A stretch of DNA of 64,000 nucleotides from Deltaproteobacteria bacterium IMCC39146. Lineage in GTDB: Bacteria; Desulfobacterota; Desulfuromonadia; Desulfuromonadales; BM103. Positions within the stretch are counted from its first letter, which is position 1; every line of letters starts with the position of its first letter. The position numbers and the translations under genes are program-made. Of this stretch, positions 54,764-61,760 are shown piece by piece. Location: assembly GCA_030005635.1 (NCBI GenBank), contig JARUHP010000013.1:39296-103295 (forward strand). Direction: 5' to 3'. Below the pieces are notes generated by a model, which had not been told where the DNA came from, ran no database searches, and saw only the letters and a program-made list of their open reading frames with translations.

Positions 54764-57043
54764 ATGAAGAATCCTAAACAAGAACAGATGGAAAAGACTT
54801 TGGTCTGCAATCAGAGTCGGCGACGCTTTCTGCAGGGTCTGTTGGCGACCGGTGCACTAGCCAGTATGCCCATCGGTCTGTTGCAACCGCTTTTGGCTGA
54901 GGCCAGGGAGGTGTTCAGTGATGCGGAGTACCAGACCTTCCGCAACGCCTGTCCGCGAAACTGCTATGACACCTGCAGCATTAAGACCTACGTCAAGGAC
55001 GGTGTGGCACACTTTGTTGAAGGGGCGCCGGAATCGACTTTCACTGATGGTGGTCTGTGCGTCAAGGGTAACAGTTACGTCCGTCAGCTCTATAGTCCCG
55101 ATAGAATCAAGTATCCTATGAAACAAATCGGCCGCGGCAGTGGCAACTGGAAGCGGATTAGTTGGGACGAAGCCTTAGAGACCATCTCCGCCAAAATTCT
55201 GGAGATCAAGGCCAAGGACGACAACCTGCTCGGCCTCGGATTAACCAAATACTCGGGGAACTTTGGTATTACTCACTACGGGGTCGAGGGGATGATGTCT
55301 TCACTCGGCTACACTACTCGTTTTGTCGGCACTCCCTGCTGGCCGGCCGGCATCGATGCTCAGAACTACGATACCGGCTCCATGTGGTGTAACGATCCGG
55401 AAGACATGGTGCACAGTAAATATATTATCGTTTGGGGAGCGAATCCTGCACACTGTTCGGTCCATAGCATGAAGTACATCTTTGCCGCACAGGAGCGGGG
55501 GGCAAAGGTGGTCGTTATCGATCCTCTGCTGACCCAAACCGCCGCCAAGGCGGACCTCTACCTGCAGGTGGCCGCCGGCGAAGACGGAGCCCTTGCTCTC
55601 GGCATGGCCCGTCATCTGGTTGACAAGAAACTGGTCGATCGCGAATTTGTGACCAAGTACGCGCTCGGTTATGCTGAATTCGAAGCCTATCTGAAAAAGA
55701 ACATAACCGTCGACTGGGCTGCCAAGAAAAGCGGCATCCCTGCCAAAGAGATTCGCAAACTCGCCGAAGAGTTCGCTAAGGCCGACCCTGCCACCATCTG
55801 GATCGGCTACGGCATGCAGCGCCACGTTAACGGCGGTGCCAGCGTGCGCTCTATCGACGCTCTGGTGGCGATGACTGGAAATATCGGCAAGACCGGCGGT
55901 GGTGCCCGTTATGGGCATTTGATGACTTGGGGGTTCAACTATCACGCCATGATTCACGACAAGCCGGCCGGCTCCAAAGGGTGGCTGGGAAAGAGCGGGC
56001 CGATGGGCGAGTTCCACGGCGCTAGCGGCGAACAGCAGGCAGAATACAGCGACCGTACGGTCAATATCAACAAGATCGCCCAGGATCTCCTCGATACCGA
56101 CGACCCACCAGTGCGCATGCTGTGGATCGCCTGCAAAAATGTGCTCGGCCAGGATTTCGATACGCACAAAATCAAGCGGGCTTTCGACAAGCTCGAGCTG
56201 ATCGTAGCGGTCGACCTGTTCTTTAACCAGACGGTGGAGCAGGCCGACATCGTGCTACCGACAGTAACCCCTTTAGAGGATTGGACTGTCAACGTTTCCT
56301 ACTGGCACTACTGGCTCAGCATCAACGAGCAGGCGGTCAAGCCTCTTTACGAGTCCAAATCGGATATCGAAATCGCTGCTGACCTGTCGAAGAAGCTCAA
56401 CGCTAAACAGCCCGGCTCATGCACCTTCCCGCAGAAGATCAACAGCAAGCAGTGGATGGAGAAGGAATTCAACCAGGGTATCTACGATCTGTTTGGCATC
56501 AGTTCCTGGGAGCAGTTGCGCAAGGGGCCAGTCAAGGCGAAGATGAAGCCGGCGTCTTTCCCTGATCGAAAATTCCTGACACCGTCGACCAAATACGAAT
56601 TCAGATCAGATCTTGCTGCCGGGAACGGCCATGCGGCACTCCCAGAATACAAAGAGGGGCGCAAACCTTATGCACCGTTGCGGCTGTTGACGCCTCATAG
56701 TAAATTCTCGATTCATTCCCAGTTTCAGAACCTGGACTGGATGCATGACTTCAACCCGGAACCATTCGTTTACCTACATCCCAAGACCGCCAAGTCCAGA
56801 GGCATCGCAGAAGGGCAACTGGTTCGGGTCTTCAATAAGACCGGCGAACTTAAACTGAAAGCCAAATTGACCGACAACGTCCCCTCGGATGCTCTGATGA
56901 TGTATGAGAATTGGTTTGGACAGAAGAACAGATTCAATGTCAACATGTTGGTCGATGACGAATCGTCGGATATGGGCGCCTTTAAGACCGGGTCTCCAGG
57001 TGTCGCTATCCATGACCAGTTTGCAGATATCGCCAAGGCTTAG
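54764..57043 (+). CDS. Tat-exported molybdopterin oxidoreductase (DMSO reductase family)
   Basis: 759 residues. A Tat signal (SRRRFLQGLLATGALASMPIG) and four cysteines C63, C67, C71 and C99 bind a [4Fe-4S] cluster. The four domains of the family follow, including WGANPAHCSVHSMKY, VIDPLL and the C-terminal LTPHSKFSIHSQF cofactor domain. The substrate cannot be deduced; DMSO, trimethylamine oxide, polysulphide, thiosulphate or selenate-type oxyanions are all possible. ATG at 54764 follows GGAG; an ATG at 54752 would add four residues. With the next gene it forms a soluble two-subunit enzyme, as no membrane anchor is encoded. Confidence 0.9.
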   Translation: MKNPKQEQMEKTLVCNQSRRRFLQGLLATGALASMPIGLLQPLLAEAREVFSDAEYQTFRNACPRNCYDTCSIKTYVKDGVAHFVEGAPESTFTDGGLCVKGNSYVRQLYSPDRIKYPMKQIGRGSGNWKRISWDEALETISAKILEIKAKDDNLLGLGLTKYSGNFGITHYGVEGMMSSLGYTTRFVGTPCWPAGIDAQNYDTGSMWCNDPEDMVHSKYIIVWGANPAHCSVHSMKYIFAAQERGAKVVVIDPLLTQTAAKADLYLQVAAGEDGALALGMARHLVDKKLVDREFVTKYALGYAEFEAYLKKNITVDWAAKKSGIPAKEIRKLAEEFAKADPATIWIGYGMQRHVNGGASVRSIDALVAMTGNIGKTGGGARYGHLMTWGFNYHAMIHDKPAGSKGWLGKSGPMGEFHGASGEQQAEYSDRTVNINKIAQDLLDTDDPPVRMLWIACKNVLGQDFDTHKIKRAFDKLELIVAVDLFFNQTVEQADIVLPTVTPLEDWTVNVSYWHYWLSINEQAVKPLYESKSDIEIAADLSKKLNAKQPGSCTFPQKINSKQWMEKEFNQGIYDLFGISSWEQLRKGPVKAKMKPASFPDRKFLTPSTKYEFRSDLAAGNGHAALPEYKEGRKPYAPLRLLTPHSKFSIHSQFQNLDWMHDFNPEPFVYLHPKTAKSRGIAEGQLVRVFNKTGELKLKAKLTDNVPSDALMMYENWFGQKNRFNVNMLVDDESSDMGAFKTGSPGVAIHDQFADIAKA

Positions 57044-57053
57044 GAGCTTAACC

Positions 57054-57614
57054 ATGAAAACTCAAAAAGCATTCTTCGTTGACGTACAACGCTGCATCGG
57101 TTGCTACACCTGCGCCATGGCCTGTAAAAACATCTACGCAGTGGATTCGGGCATCGCCTGGCGCAACCTGCAGCCGGTCAAGGACGACGTATACCCGCAC
57201 CGCGACATGGCCTTTTACAGTCTGGCCTGCAACCACTGCGAACAGCCGGCCTGCGCTGAAGCCTGCCCAGAAGAAGCGATTTATAAACGCGACCAAGATG
57301 GCGCGGTGGTTATCGACCCCGATAAGTGTACCGGTGAGAAAAACTGTATTACCGCCTGCCCCTACGGCGTTCCCAAGTTCAATGATAAAACGGGCCAAGC
57401 AGAAAAATGTCACCTCTGCCACACTCGCCTTGATGCTGGGAAACAGCCTGGCTGCGTAGAGTCATGCCCAACCGGGGCGCTTACTCTGATGAGCCTAGCG
57501 AAGATAAAAGACAAAGCTGTCGCCTTTCCGCCCGGGTTCAAAAAAACCAGCATCGGCCCCTCGATTCGCTTCCGGTTGGCCAAGGTACCTCGGATTGTTC
57601 GCCGGGACAGCTAA
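57054..57614 (+). CDS. Four-cluster ferredoxin subunit (DmsB/PsrB-like)
   Basis: 186 residues with four cysteine groups: CIGCYTCAMACK, CNHCEQPACAEACP, CTGEKNCITACPYG and CHLCHTRLDAGKQPGCVESCP. These give four [4Fe-4S] clusters, as in electron-transfer subunits of DMSO reductase family enzymes. No leader is visible, so it is probably co-exported with the Tat subunit. ATG at 57054 follows TAGGAG, 10 bp after the catalytic gene. Confidence 0.93.
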   Translation: MKTQKAFFVDVQRCIGCYTCAMACKNIYAVDSGIAWRNLQPVKDDVYPHRDMAFYSLACNHCEQPACAEACPEEAIYKRDQDGAVVIDPDKCTGEKNCITACPYGVPKFNDKTGQAEKCHLCHTRLDAGKQPGCVESCPTGALTLMSLAKIKDKAVAFPPGFKKTSIGPSIRFRLAKVPRIVRRDS

Positions 57615-57694
57615 TTCCACTTTTGACCTGACTGCGGGCAGGGTGCCAAGCTGCCCGCAGTCTCTTTCCTTTCCACCTGGTGAGGAGCAGTCCA

Positions 57695-58117
57695 ATGAAA
57701 ATATGGCTAATCCTTCTCGGACTCATCTTCTTGGCCATTTTCGGAGTTTGGGCTGAATCATCACCACCATCAATTCTTCCCGACAACCTGTTTTGCCAGC
57801 CGTTTTTTACTGCCAGCCTGGAATCAACCGAGTTAACAGGACAGGTGGGCAGTCCAACAATGGTGCGGATTCAATTGGAGCCGGACTCCATACCCTTCGG
57901 TCATTTTATCGTATCTCTGGCCGAAGTCGTCAAAGGGCCCGATGGCCCGGAAGCGGATATCCTGACGGGCTATCCAGAGATCAAAGTGACGCCCAAAGTG
58001 GCTGGCGATTACCTAATCATGGTGCGGGTCAACTTGATCATCAAATCAAGCTGCGCTGGCGCTGAAGCCAGTACCCTTCTGAAGCAGATGGTCCACCTCA
58101 TTGTGATGCCAGAATGA
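57695..58117 (+). CDS. Hypothetical exported protein downstream of the oxidoreductase
   Basis: 140 residues, not recognised. A signal peptide (MKIWLILLGLIFLAIFGVWA) is followed by a beta-rich domain with two cysteines (NLFCQPFF and KSSCAGAEA) that could form a disulphide. Its gene lies 80 bp after the Fe-S subunit with GAGGAG upstream of ATG at 57695. Co-transcription suggests it belongs to the same periplasmic redox system, but the role is unknown. Confidence 0.65.
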   Translation: MKIWLILLGLIFLAIFGVWAESSPPSILPDNLFCQPFFTASLESTELTGQVGSPTMVRIQLEPDSIPFGHFIVSLAEVVKGPDGPEADILTGYPEIKVTPKVAGDYLIMVRVNLIIKSSCAGAEASTLLKQMVHLIVMPE

Positions 58118-58235
58118 ACTTGTCCCATCCTCTCTCCAGTTGGGCGTCGGGCGGTATTTTTTGATGAACCCATGGCCTATACCATGGCCACTTGTACAAA
58201 AGAAATTTCGTGTCTAGATAAAGGTGTCTCACAAC

Positions 58236-58324
58236 TCACGACTTCTGAGAGGAAACACGGCGTGTTATTGATAGAGCAATTTAAGACGACAAAATGATGG
58301 CCACCTGGATCAACTCGGGTGGCC
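58236..58324 (-). repeat. Hairpin-tail dispersed repeat, copy F
   Basis: Read on the minus strand: GGCCACCCGAG/CAGGTGGCC hairpin, CATCATTTTGTC, then TTGCTCTATCAATAA, CGCCGTGTTTCCTCTC and AGAAGTCGTGA. Together with 58329-58398 it fills the gap before the riboswitch; the rest of 58118-58502 is unassigned. Confidence 0.75.
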
Positions 58325-58328
58325 ATTT

Positions 58329-58398
58329 ATTATTTGTCAGGGTCAGTAATAATCTCGTGTTTCTGTAAGTTTGACCGCATCAAAACAATATGAGAGGA
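58329..58398. repeat. Two-copy dispersed repeat shared with 47162-47232
   Basis: TCAGGGT near its left end and CATCAAAACAAT then GAGAGGACT at its right end match the block at 47162-47232. The middle is divergent. Confidence 0.55.
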
Positions 58399-58502
58399 CT
58401 CCTGAGAATTTTTAAGTGTGTCAGTGGCCCGCTTCTGGAACGTGAAATGGGGTGTGTCAGCGACGAGGTGAATGAGACATTCCCCAACACGTCTTTGAAA
58501 GA

Positions 58503-58530
58503 TTGACATTCTTTACATATCGCCTAAACT
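58503..58530 (+). promoter_or_regulatory. Candidate promoter for the riboswitch transcript
   Basis: TTGACA (58503-58508) and TAAACT (58525-58530) with 16-bp spacing lie about 20 bp upstream of the aptamer. Confidence 0.5.
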
Positions 58531-58545
58531 TACAAAAAGTTAATA

Positions 58546-58628
58546 AGCTCTCCGACAATAGCAAAACCGGAGTAATCCGGTGACGCAAAGCCACGGGTCC
58601 ATAATGGATAGCCGAGCTACCGAAGAGG
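58546..58628 (+). promoter_or_regulatory. GEMM-I riboswitch aptamer (c-di-GMP or cGAMP)
   Basis: The conserved core is present: GACAATAGCAAAACCGG, then GGTGACGCAAAGCCACGGG, ATGGATAGCCGAGCTACCGA. It has the P2 stem (CCGG/CCGG around AGTAAT), the GACGCAAAGCC joining segment and the P3 AGCCGAGCTACCG arm. Relative to the V. cholerae Vc2 aptamer (CACAGGGCAAACC), the ligand-contact G20 aligns with A. That change marks GEMM-Ib riboswitches that prefer 3',3'-cGAMP in Geobacter. The alignment is by eye. Confidence 0.85.
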
Positions 58629-58645
58629 GTGGGAAGTAACAATTT

Positions 58646-58686
58646 CACGCCCACTTTCTCTATTCGGAAGTGGGTGTATTTTTTTC
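58646..58686 (+). terminator. Riboswitch expression-platform terminator
   Basis: ACGCCCACTT (58647-58656) pairs with AAGTGGGTGT (58668-58677) around an 11-nt loop, followed by seven T residues. GTGGG just after the aptamer (58630-58634) could pair with CCCAC in the left arm and act as antiterminator. Confidence 0.8.
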
Positions 58687-58733
58687 AACACCCGCCAGAG
58701 AGCAATCCTCTAACCCCTTTGAAGGAGGTTGCT

Positions 58734-58958
58734 ATGGGTTGTGAAAAGATGAAGCGGTGTCCCTTTTTCGCTAAGTTCAAAGATAACTTTGGCAAACATT
58801 ATCAAGTCATAATTCAAAGTTATTGCCAAGGAAGGTTGTCTGATATGTGCAAGCGTAAGAAATATGAATCAGAAGAAGGTGGTTTAGCACCAGATAATCT
58901 TTGTCCTAGTGGTCATTACTCAAAAGGACAAAATGGATTTCTCATTTTAGTTAATTGA
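58734..58958 (+). CDS. Small cysteine-motif protein under riboswitch control
   Basis: 74 residues. Cysteines at 3, 9, 31, 39 and 57. The pattern CEKMKRCPFF ... YCQGRLSDMCKRKKY matches a short Cys motif (YCxGxxxxxCxR) that recurs in many Geobacter-type proteins, alone or at the ends of signalling proteins. It may bind a metal or Fe-S cluster. AAGGAGG precedes ATG at 58734. Being first after a GEMM riboswitch, it is likely a target of cyclic dinucleotide signalling. Confidence 0.7.
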   Translation: MGCEKMKRCPFFAKFKDNFGKHYQVIIQSYCQGRLSDMCKRKKYESEEGGLAPDNLCPSGHYSKGQNGFLILVN

Positions 58959-58977
58959 TGCACAAAGATAATAAAAA

Positions 58978-59325
58978 ATGATGACTGGCAAAGACATATC
59001 GCAGATAGAAATACGAAAAGCTGGAAATGAAGAGTTCTACTTTGTTTTCAGGCTGCCTGGTGACGGAATGTTCGTCAGTGTTTTTTTCGATAGCATGTCA
59101 GAGACAATGGTAGCAGTTGAAAGTGCCAAAAGGGACTCCACAAAGGAAGCAAATTATCTATACAACACGGAGTCAGCAGGTGAAGCCTATTTTGTATTTA
59201 GAGACAAGAATAGTAAACCAATTGGCCTAAGCACAATATTTGAACAGGAATCGAACATGACGGTTGGGATGAAATATATGAAAAAATATCTACATAGAGC
59301 AGAGGCTGTCGATTTAACAACATAG
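58978..59325 (+). CDS. DUF1508 (YegP-like) two-repeat protein
   Basis: 115 residues. Two similar halves, FYFVFRLPGDGMFVSVFFDS and AYFVFRDKNSKPIGLSTIFE, each followed by a helix (ETMVAVESAKRD; NMTVGMKYMKKYL), give the pattern of YegP-type proteins. The ending AVDLTT also fits. Match is distant, since the usual SExY motif is not obvious. It lies 19 bp after the Cys-motif gene and probably shares the riboswitch transcript. Confidence 0.55.
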   Translation: MMTGKDISQIEIRKAGNEEFYFVFRLPGDGMFVSVFFDSMSETMVAVESAKRDSTKEANYLYNTESAGEAYFVFRDKNSKPIGLSTIFEQESNMTVGMKYMKKYLHRAEAVDLTT

Positions 59326-59351
59326 CTGCTTTCATCTATATTCTCTTTTTG

Positions 59352-59410
59352 TAAGTGACTACTTCTGAGGAGAAAACAGCCGTCTTATTGATAGAGACAT
59401 TTAAGACCTT
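59352..59410 (-). repeat. Hairpin-tail dispersed repeat, copy G (tail only)
   Basis: On the minus strand: TTAAATGTCTCTATCAATAA, GACGGCTGTTTTCTCCTC and AGAAGTAGTCACTTAC. The hairpin part is missing. It overlaps the apparent upstream extension of the next reading frame, showing that extension is not coding. Confidence 0.7.
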
Positions 59411-59462
59411 GAAAAGGACCAGCTCCAGCCCGATTAGCTTGGTCCGTTATGAACGGGAAATC

Positions 59463-59810
59463 ATGACAATCAGTGAATTTGAAATTAAGAGGTACGAAAA
59501 AATTGTCGGGCAATACATTGAAAAGCGCCGTCCACCTGCGCACGTTCGGAATCAAGTGGATCTCGCCTTTCGGCTCGAAAATCAAAGTGTCATCATTTTT
59601 GAAATCAGAGAATTGTGGGATCAGCCAGGTAAAAAAATAGAATCACCAATCGCCAAGGCAACATACGTCAAAGCGACCAAGTCGTGGAAACTCTACTGGC
59701 AACGTGCTGATTTGAAATGGCACAGATATGAACCAACGTCAGAAACAAAAAATATCGAAGAGTTTTTGGCCGTTGTGGAAAAAGACGAGTATGGCTGTTT
59801 CTGGGGCTAA
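59463..59810 (+). CDS. DUF3024 family protein
   Basis: 115 residues. RRPPAHVRNQVDLAFRLENQSVIIFEIRELW, SPIAKATYVKATKSWKLYWQRADLKWHRYEP and a final DEYGCFWG match DUF3024, a small family of unknown function frequent in accessory regions. ATG at 59463 is preferred because the earlier ATG (59355) lies inside repeat G. Confidence 0.85.
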   Translation: MTISEFEIKRYEKIVGQYIEKRRPPAHVRNQVDLAFRLENQSVIIFEIRELWDQPGKKIESPIAKATYVKATKSWKLYWQRADLKWHRYEPTSETKNIEEFLAVVEKDEYGCFWG

Positions 59811-59929
59811 AAACCGCACATAACAAGCAAATCAACCGGATGCTCACCAGGCGCTTTATCTATGATTGACCAATTAGCTGAAGAACGTGGTGGAGAGTGC
59901 TTATCTTACTCAGTTATTCCTATAAGTAA

Positions 59930-60029
59930 CGACTTACGAGAAGAAAACCGGCTTCTTATTGATAGAGGTATTCAGGAAGCTCTTTAATACACAAAACTAC
60001 GGCCACCAGGGGACGATCCTTGGTGGCCT
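59930..60029 (-). repeat. Hairpin-tail dispersed repeat, copy H (near consensus)
   Basis: On the minus strand: GGCCACCAAGG/CCTGGTGGCC hairpin, GTAGTTTTGTGTATTAAAGA, GCTTCCTGAATACCTC, TATCAATAAGAAGCCGG, TTTTCTTCTCG, TAAGTCGT. One of the most complete copies. Confidence 0.9.
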
Positions 60030-60133
60030 TTCCTATGTTATCGAACTTAACGAAAGGATATATGAGGAGTTGGGAAAAGTGATATAATATAAAACGGGTG
60101 AACAGTTACTTGTTTGCCTCCTGAATGACATTT

Positions 60134-60178
60134 CCCCGTAGACCTCTTCCCCCATCCTTTGGCTGCGGGGAGTTTTTT
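60134..60178 (+). terminator. Intrinsic terminator
   Basis: CCCCGTAG (60134-60141) pairs with CTGCGGGG (60163-60170), one G-U, followed by AGTTTTTT. No obvious plus-strand gene ends just upstream, so it may end the DUF3024 transcript or an unannotated RNA. Confidence 0.65.
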
Positions 60179-60349
60179 ATAATGCAGGGGTAGCAAGAAT
60201 TTCGCAAATTTGTCCATTCCAAACCCTGCAGCCGATGCGAGAGGACAAATAATAATTACACCTCTTTGACCCCATCTTCGAACATCAACCGCACCGCCTC
60301 TTGGGCGATCAGTTCACGAATCCGGTCTGCTGGCTACACTGTATCCTGT

Positions 60350-60514
60350 TCAGCTTTTCTTGCTGGTTTTGGCGAAGAAAGTGGAAAACTGCTGAGTCAC
60401 TTCCGCGCTGTGACAGTGCGGACACTCGACCTGGATGTGGTCATGCTCCGCCATACTGAGTATCACCAAAAAAAGGACCTGGCATTCTTTGCAAAGGTAT
60501 TCGTACGTTAGCAT
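60350..60514 (-). CDS. FmdB family zinc-ribbon protein (54 aa)
   Basis: ATG at 60514 (minus strand) has GGGAGGAG upstream. The product starts MLTYEYLCKECQ and continues VECPHCHSAEVTQQFSTFFAKTSKKS. Cys8, Cys11, Cys31 and Cys34 form the zinc ribbon, and the QQFSTFFAKTSKKS tail is typical of FmdB-type proteins in Deltaproteobacteria. A short open stretch beyond its stop (RIRELIAQEAVRLMFEDG, 60262-60330) looks like the start of another protein family, truncated. Confidence 0.85.
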   Translation of the reverse strand: MLTYEYLCKECQVLFLVILSMAEHDHIQVECPHCHSAEVTQQFSTFFAKTSKKS

Positions 60515-61242
60515 AGGCTCCTCCCAGTCTCTTCTTTAAAGAGAAGCTTACCGGCTCAGGTCGAGGACGCAAGGACGATTTGTCGATTTCAGTCATCCTT
60601 CCCAGAAGAAAAAACTGGGTATTGTCGGATAGAAAACCGAGACATTCAAAGAGAATAATGATTATTTGCGCCGGAACATTTTATTCGCAATTCCTCAAAA
60701 AAAGCTCTACAGAAAACAGAAAGCCCCGCTCATTTTGAGCGGGGCGAATAATCAACGTTATCCGGACGGCTTTCTACCAATCCGTGGGCAACTGGTGTTG
60801 GAGAATGATGCGGGCTCAGCTCTTTAACGACCTGATGGACAGCATCCTCGCACCTGTGCTTTTTCAGGGGCACTTGTCCCTCGCGGATGGGATGCACGGC
60901 ATCGGGCGTTGGGCCGGATAACGTCACCCTGACCAACTGATTTATGTGGCCCAGAACTCCTCATCTTGGCTTTAATAGCAGTCCCTGATGGTCGCTTTAG
61001 GCGTCCCACTCATTGGTGGGCTGGCTCACCACGACACAGGCCGGGACTCTTGCCTTTCAGTGTTGATGAACCGGTTCCAAGCCAGTACGAATCTAATTTT
61101 CAAAGACCATTCCTTTGTTTATATTATACTCCTTGTTGTTGTCGTAACAAACAAAAATTATATGCCTTAAGTGCCTTATATTATCCATTAATGTCGATTG
61201 CCTGAGTGGCCTAAACTATACCCGAACACACAAGAGCAAAGC
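60515..61242. other. Intergenic, no secure gene; minus-strand terminator at 60709-60745
   Basis: GCCCCGCTCA/TGAGCGGGGC (60723-60745) forms a hairpin followed by T-rich sequence on the minus strand. A minus-strand frame ending inside that hairpin (60730-60936) encodes a His/Pro-rich peptide without similarity or ribosome-binding site. Bases 60985-61045 can fold (AGTCCC/GGGACT and CCCAC/GTGGG on the minus strand). I cannot assign a function. Confidence 0.45.
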
Positions 61243-61300
61243 AGGAGCAGGAGCAGGAGCAGGAGTAGGAGCAGGAGTAGGAGCAGGAGTAGGAGCAGGA
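61243..61300. repeat. AGGAGC/AGGAGT hexamer tandem repeat
   Basis: About nine and a half tandem 6-bp units; the right part alternates AGGAGC and AGGAGT, forming a 12-bp unit. No gene spans it convincingly. Confidence 0.9.
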
Positions 61301-61547
61301 CCTTTTGCCACGGACTTCCGATTCATCCCACATCTTTCCTTATGTGTTTGAATCATGTGCCTGGCAATGGCTAACCCTGTTTCTTCTCTCGGGATGTTTA
61401 TCTACAGAAGTCAGAAAAGTTGGAAGATGCTTACCGTATGCTCTGGGCGATTCCAATGCCATTGTCTTTGATGAAAAAGTCTTTTCCGAACCTTTATTTC
61501 GACACAGCAATACGGTTACAGGTCTTGTCCCGGGATTTTCTCATAAA

Positions 61548-61648
61548 TCACGACTTACGAGAAGAAAAACGGCTTCTTATTGATAGAGGTATTCAGTAAG
61601 CTCTTTAATACACAAAACTATGGCTGACTGGATCAGTTCCGAGCGGCC
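61548..61648 (-). repeat. Hairpin-tail dispersed repeat, copy I
   Basis: On the minus strand: GGCCGCTCGGA hairpin (partner arm decayed to CAGTCAGCC), ATAGTTTTGTGTATTAAAGA, GCTTACTGAATACCTC, TATCAATAAGAAGCCG, TTTTTCTTCTCG, TAAGTCGTGA. A frame at 61305-61583 that runs into it is probably not a gene. Confidence 0.85.
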
Positions 61649-61760
61649 ATTTATTATTTGTCAGGATCTATACGAATGTTCGATTTTAGACCACTCACGG
61701 CCATGAAATTCAAAGAGCACAGTATAATGGACGCACTGTTTTTCGTTTTGTTTTCGATCC

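Noticed and set aside
55301..56167. 288-codon minus-strand frame inside the oxidoreductase gene
   Set aside because: Shadow of the catalytic subunit gene; the opposite frame has clear domain motifs.
59355..59462. Longer N terminus for the DUF3024 protein
   Set aside because: This segment is repeat copy G, found in non-coding contexts elsewhere in the window.
60730..60936. Minus-strand 68-codon frame ending in the terminator hairpin
   Set aside because: No ribosome-binding site, a rare TTG start and no recognisable similarity.
60975..61060. Second GEMM-like or other riboswitch on the minus strand
   Set aside because: GTGGGACGCCTAAAGC resembles the GEMM joining segment but the P3 arm and the GCAAA core are missing.
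61305..61583. 92-codon plus-strand frame
   Set aside because: It runs into dispersed repeat I, which gives it its C terminus, and has no Shine-Dalgarno.
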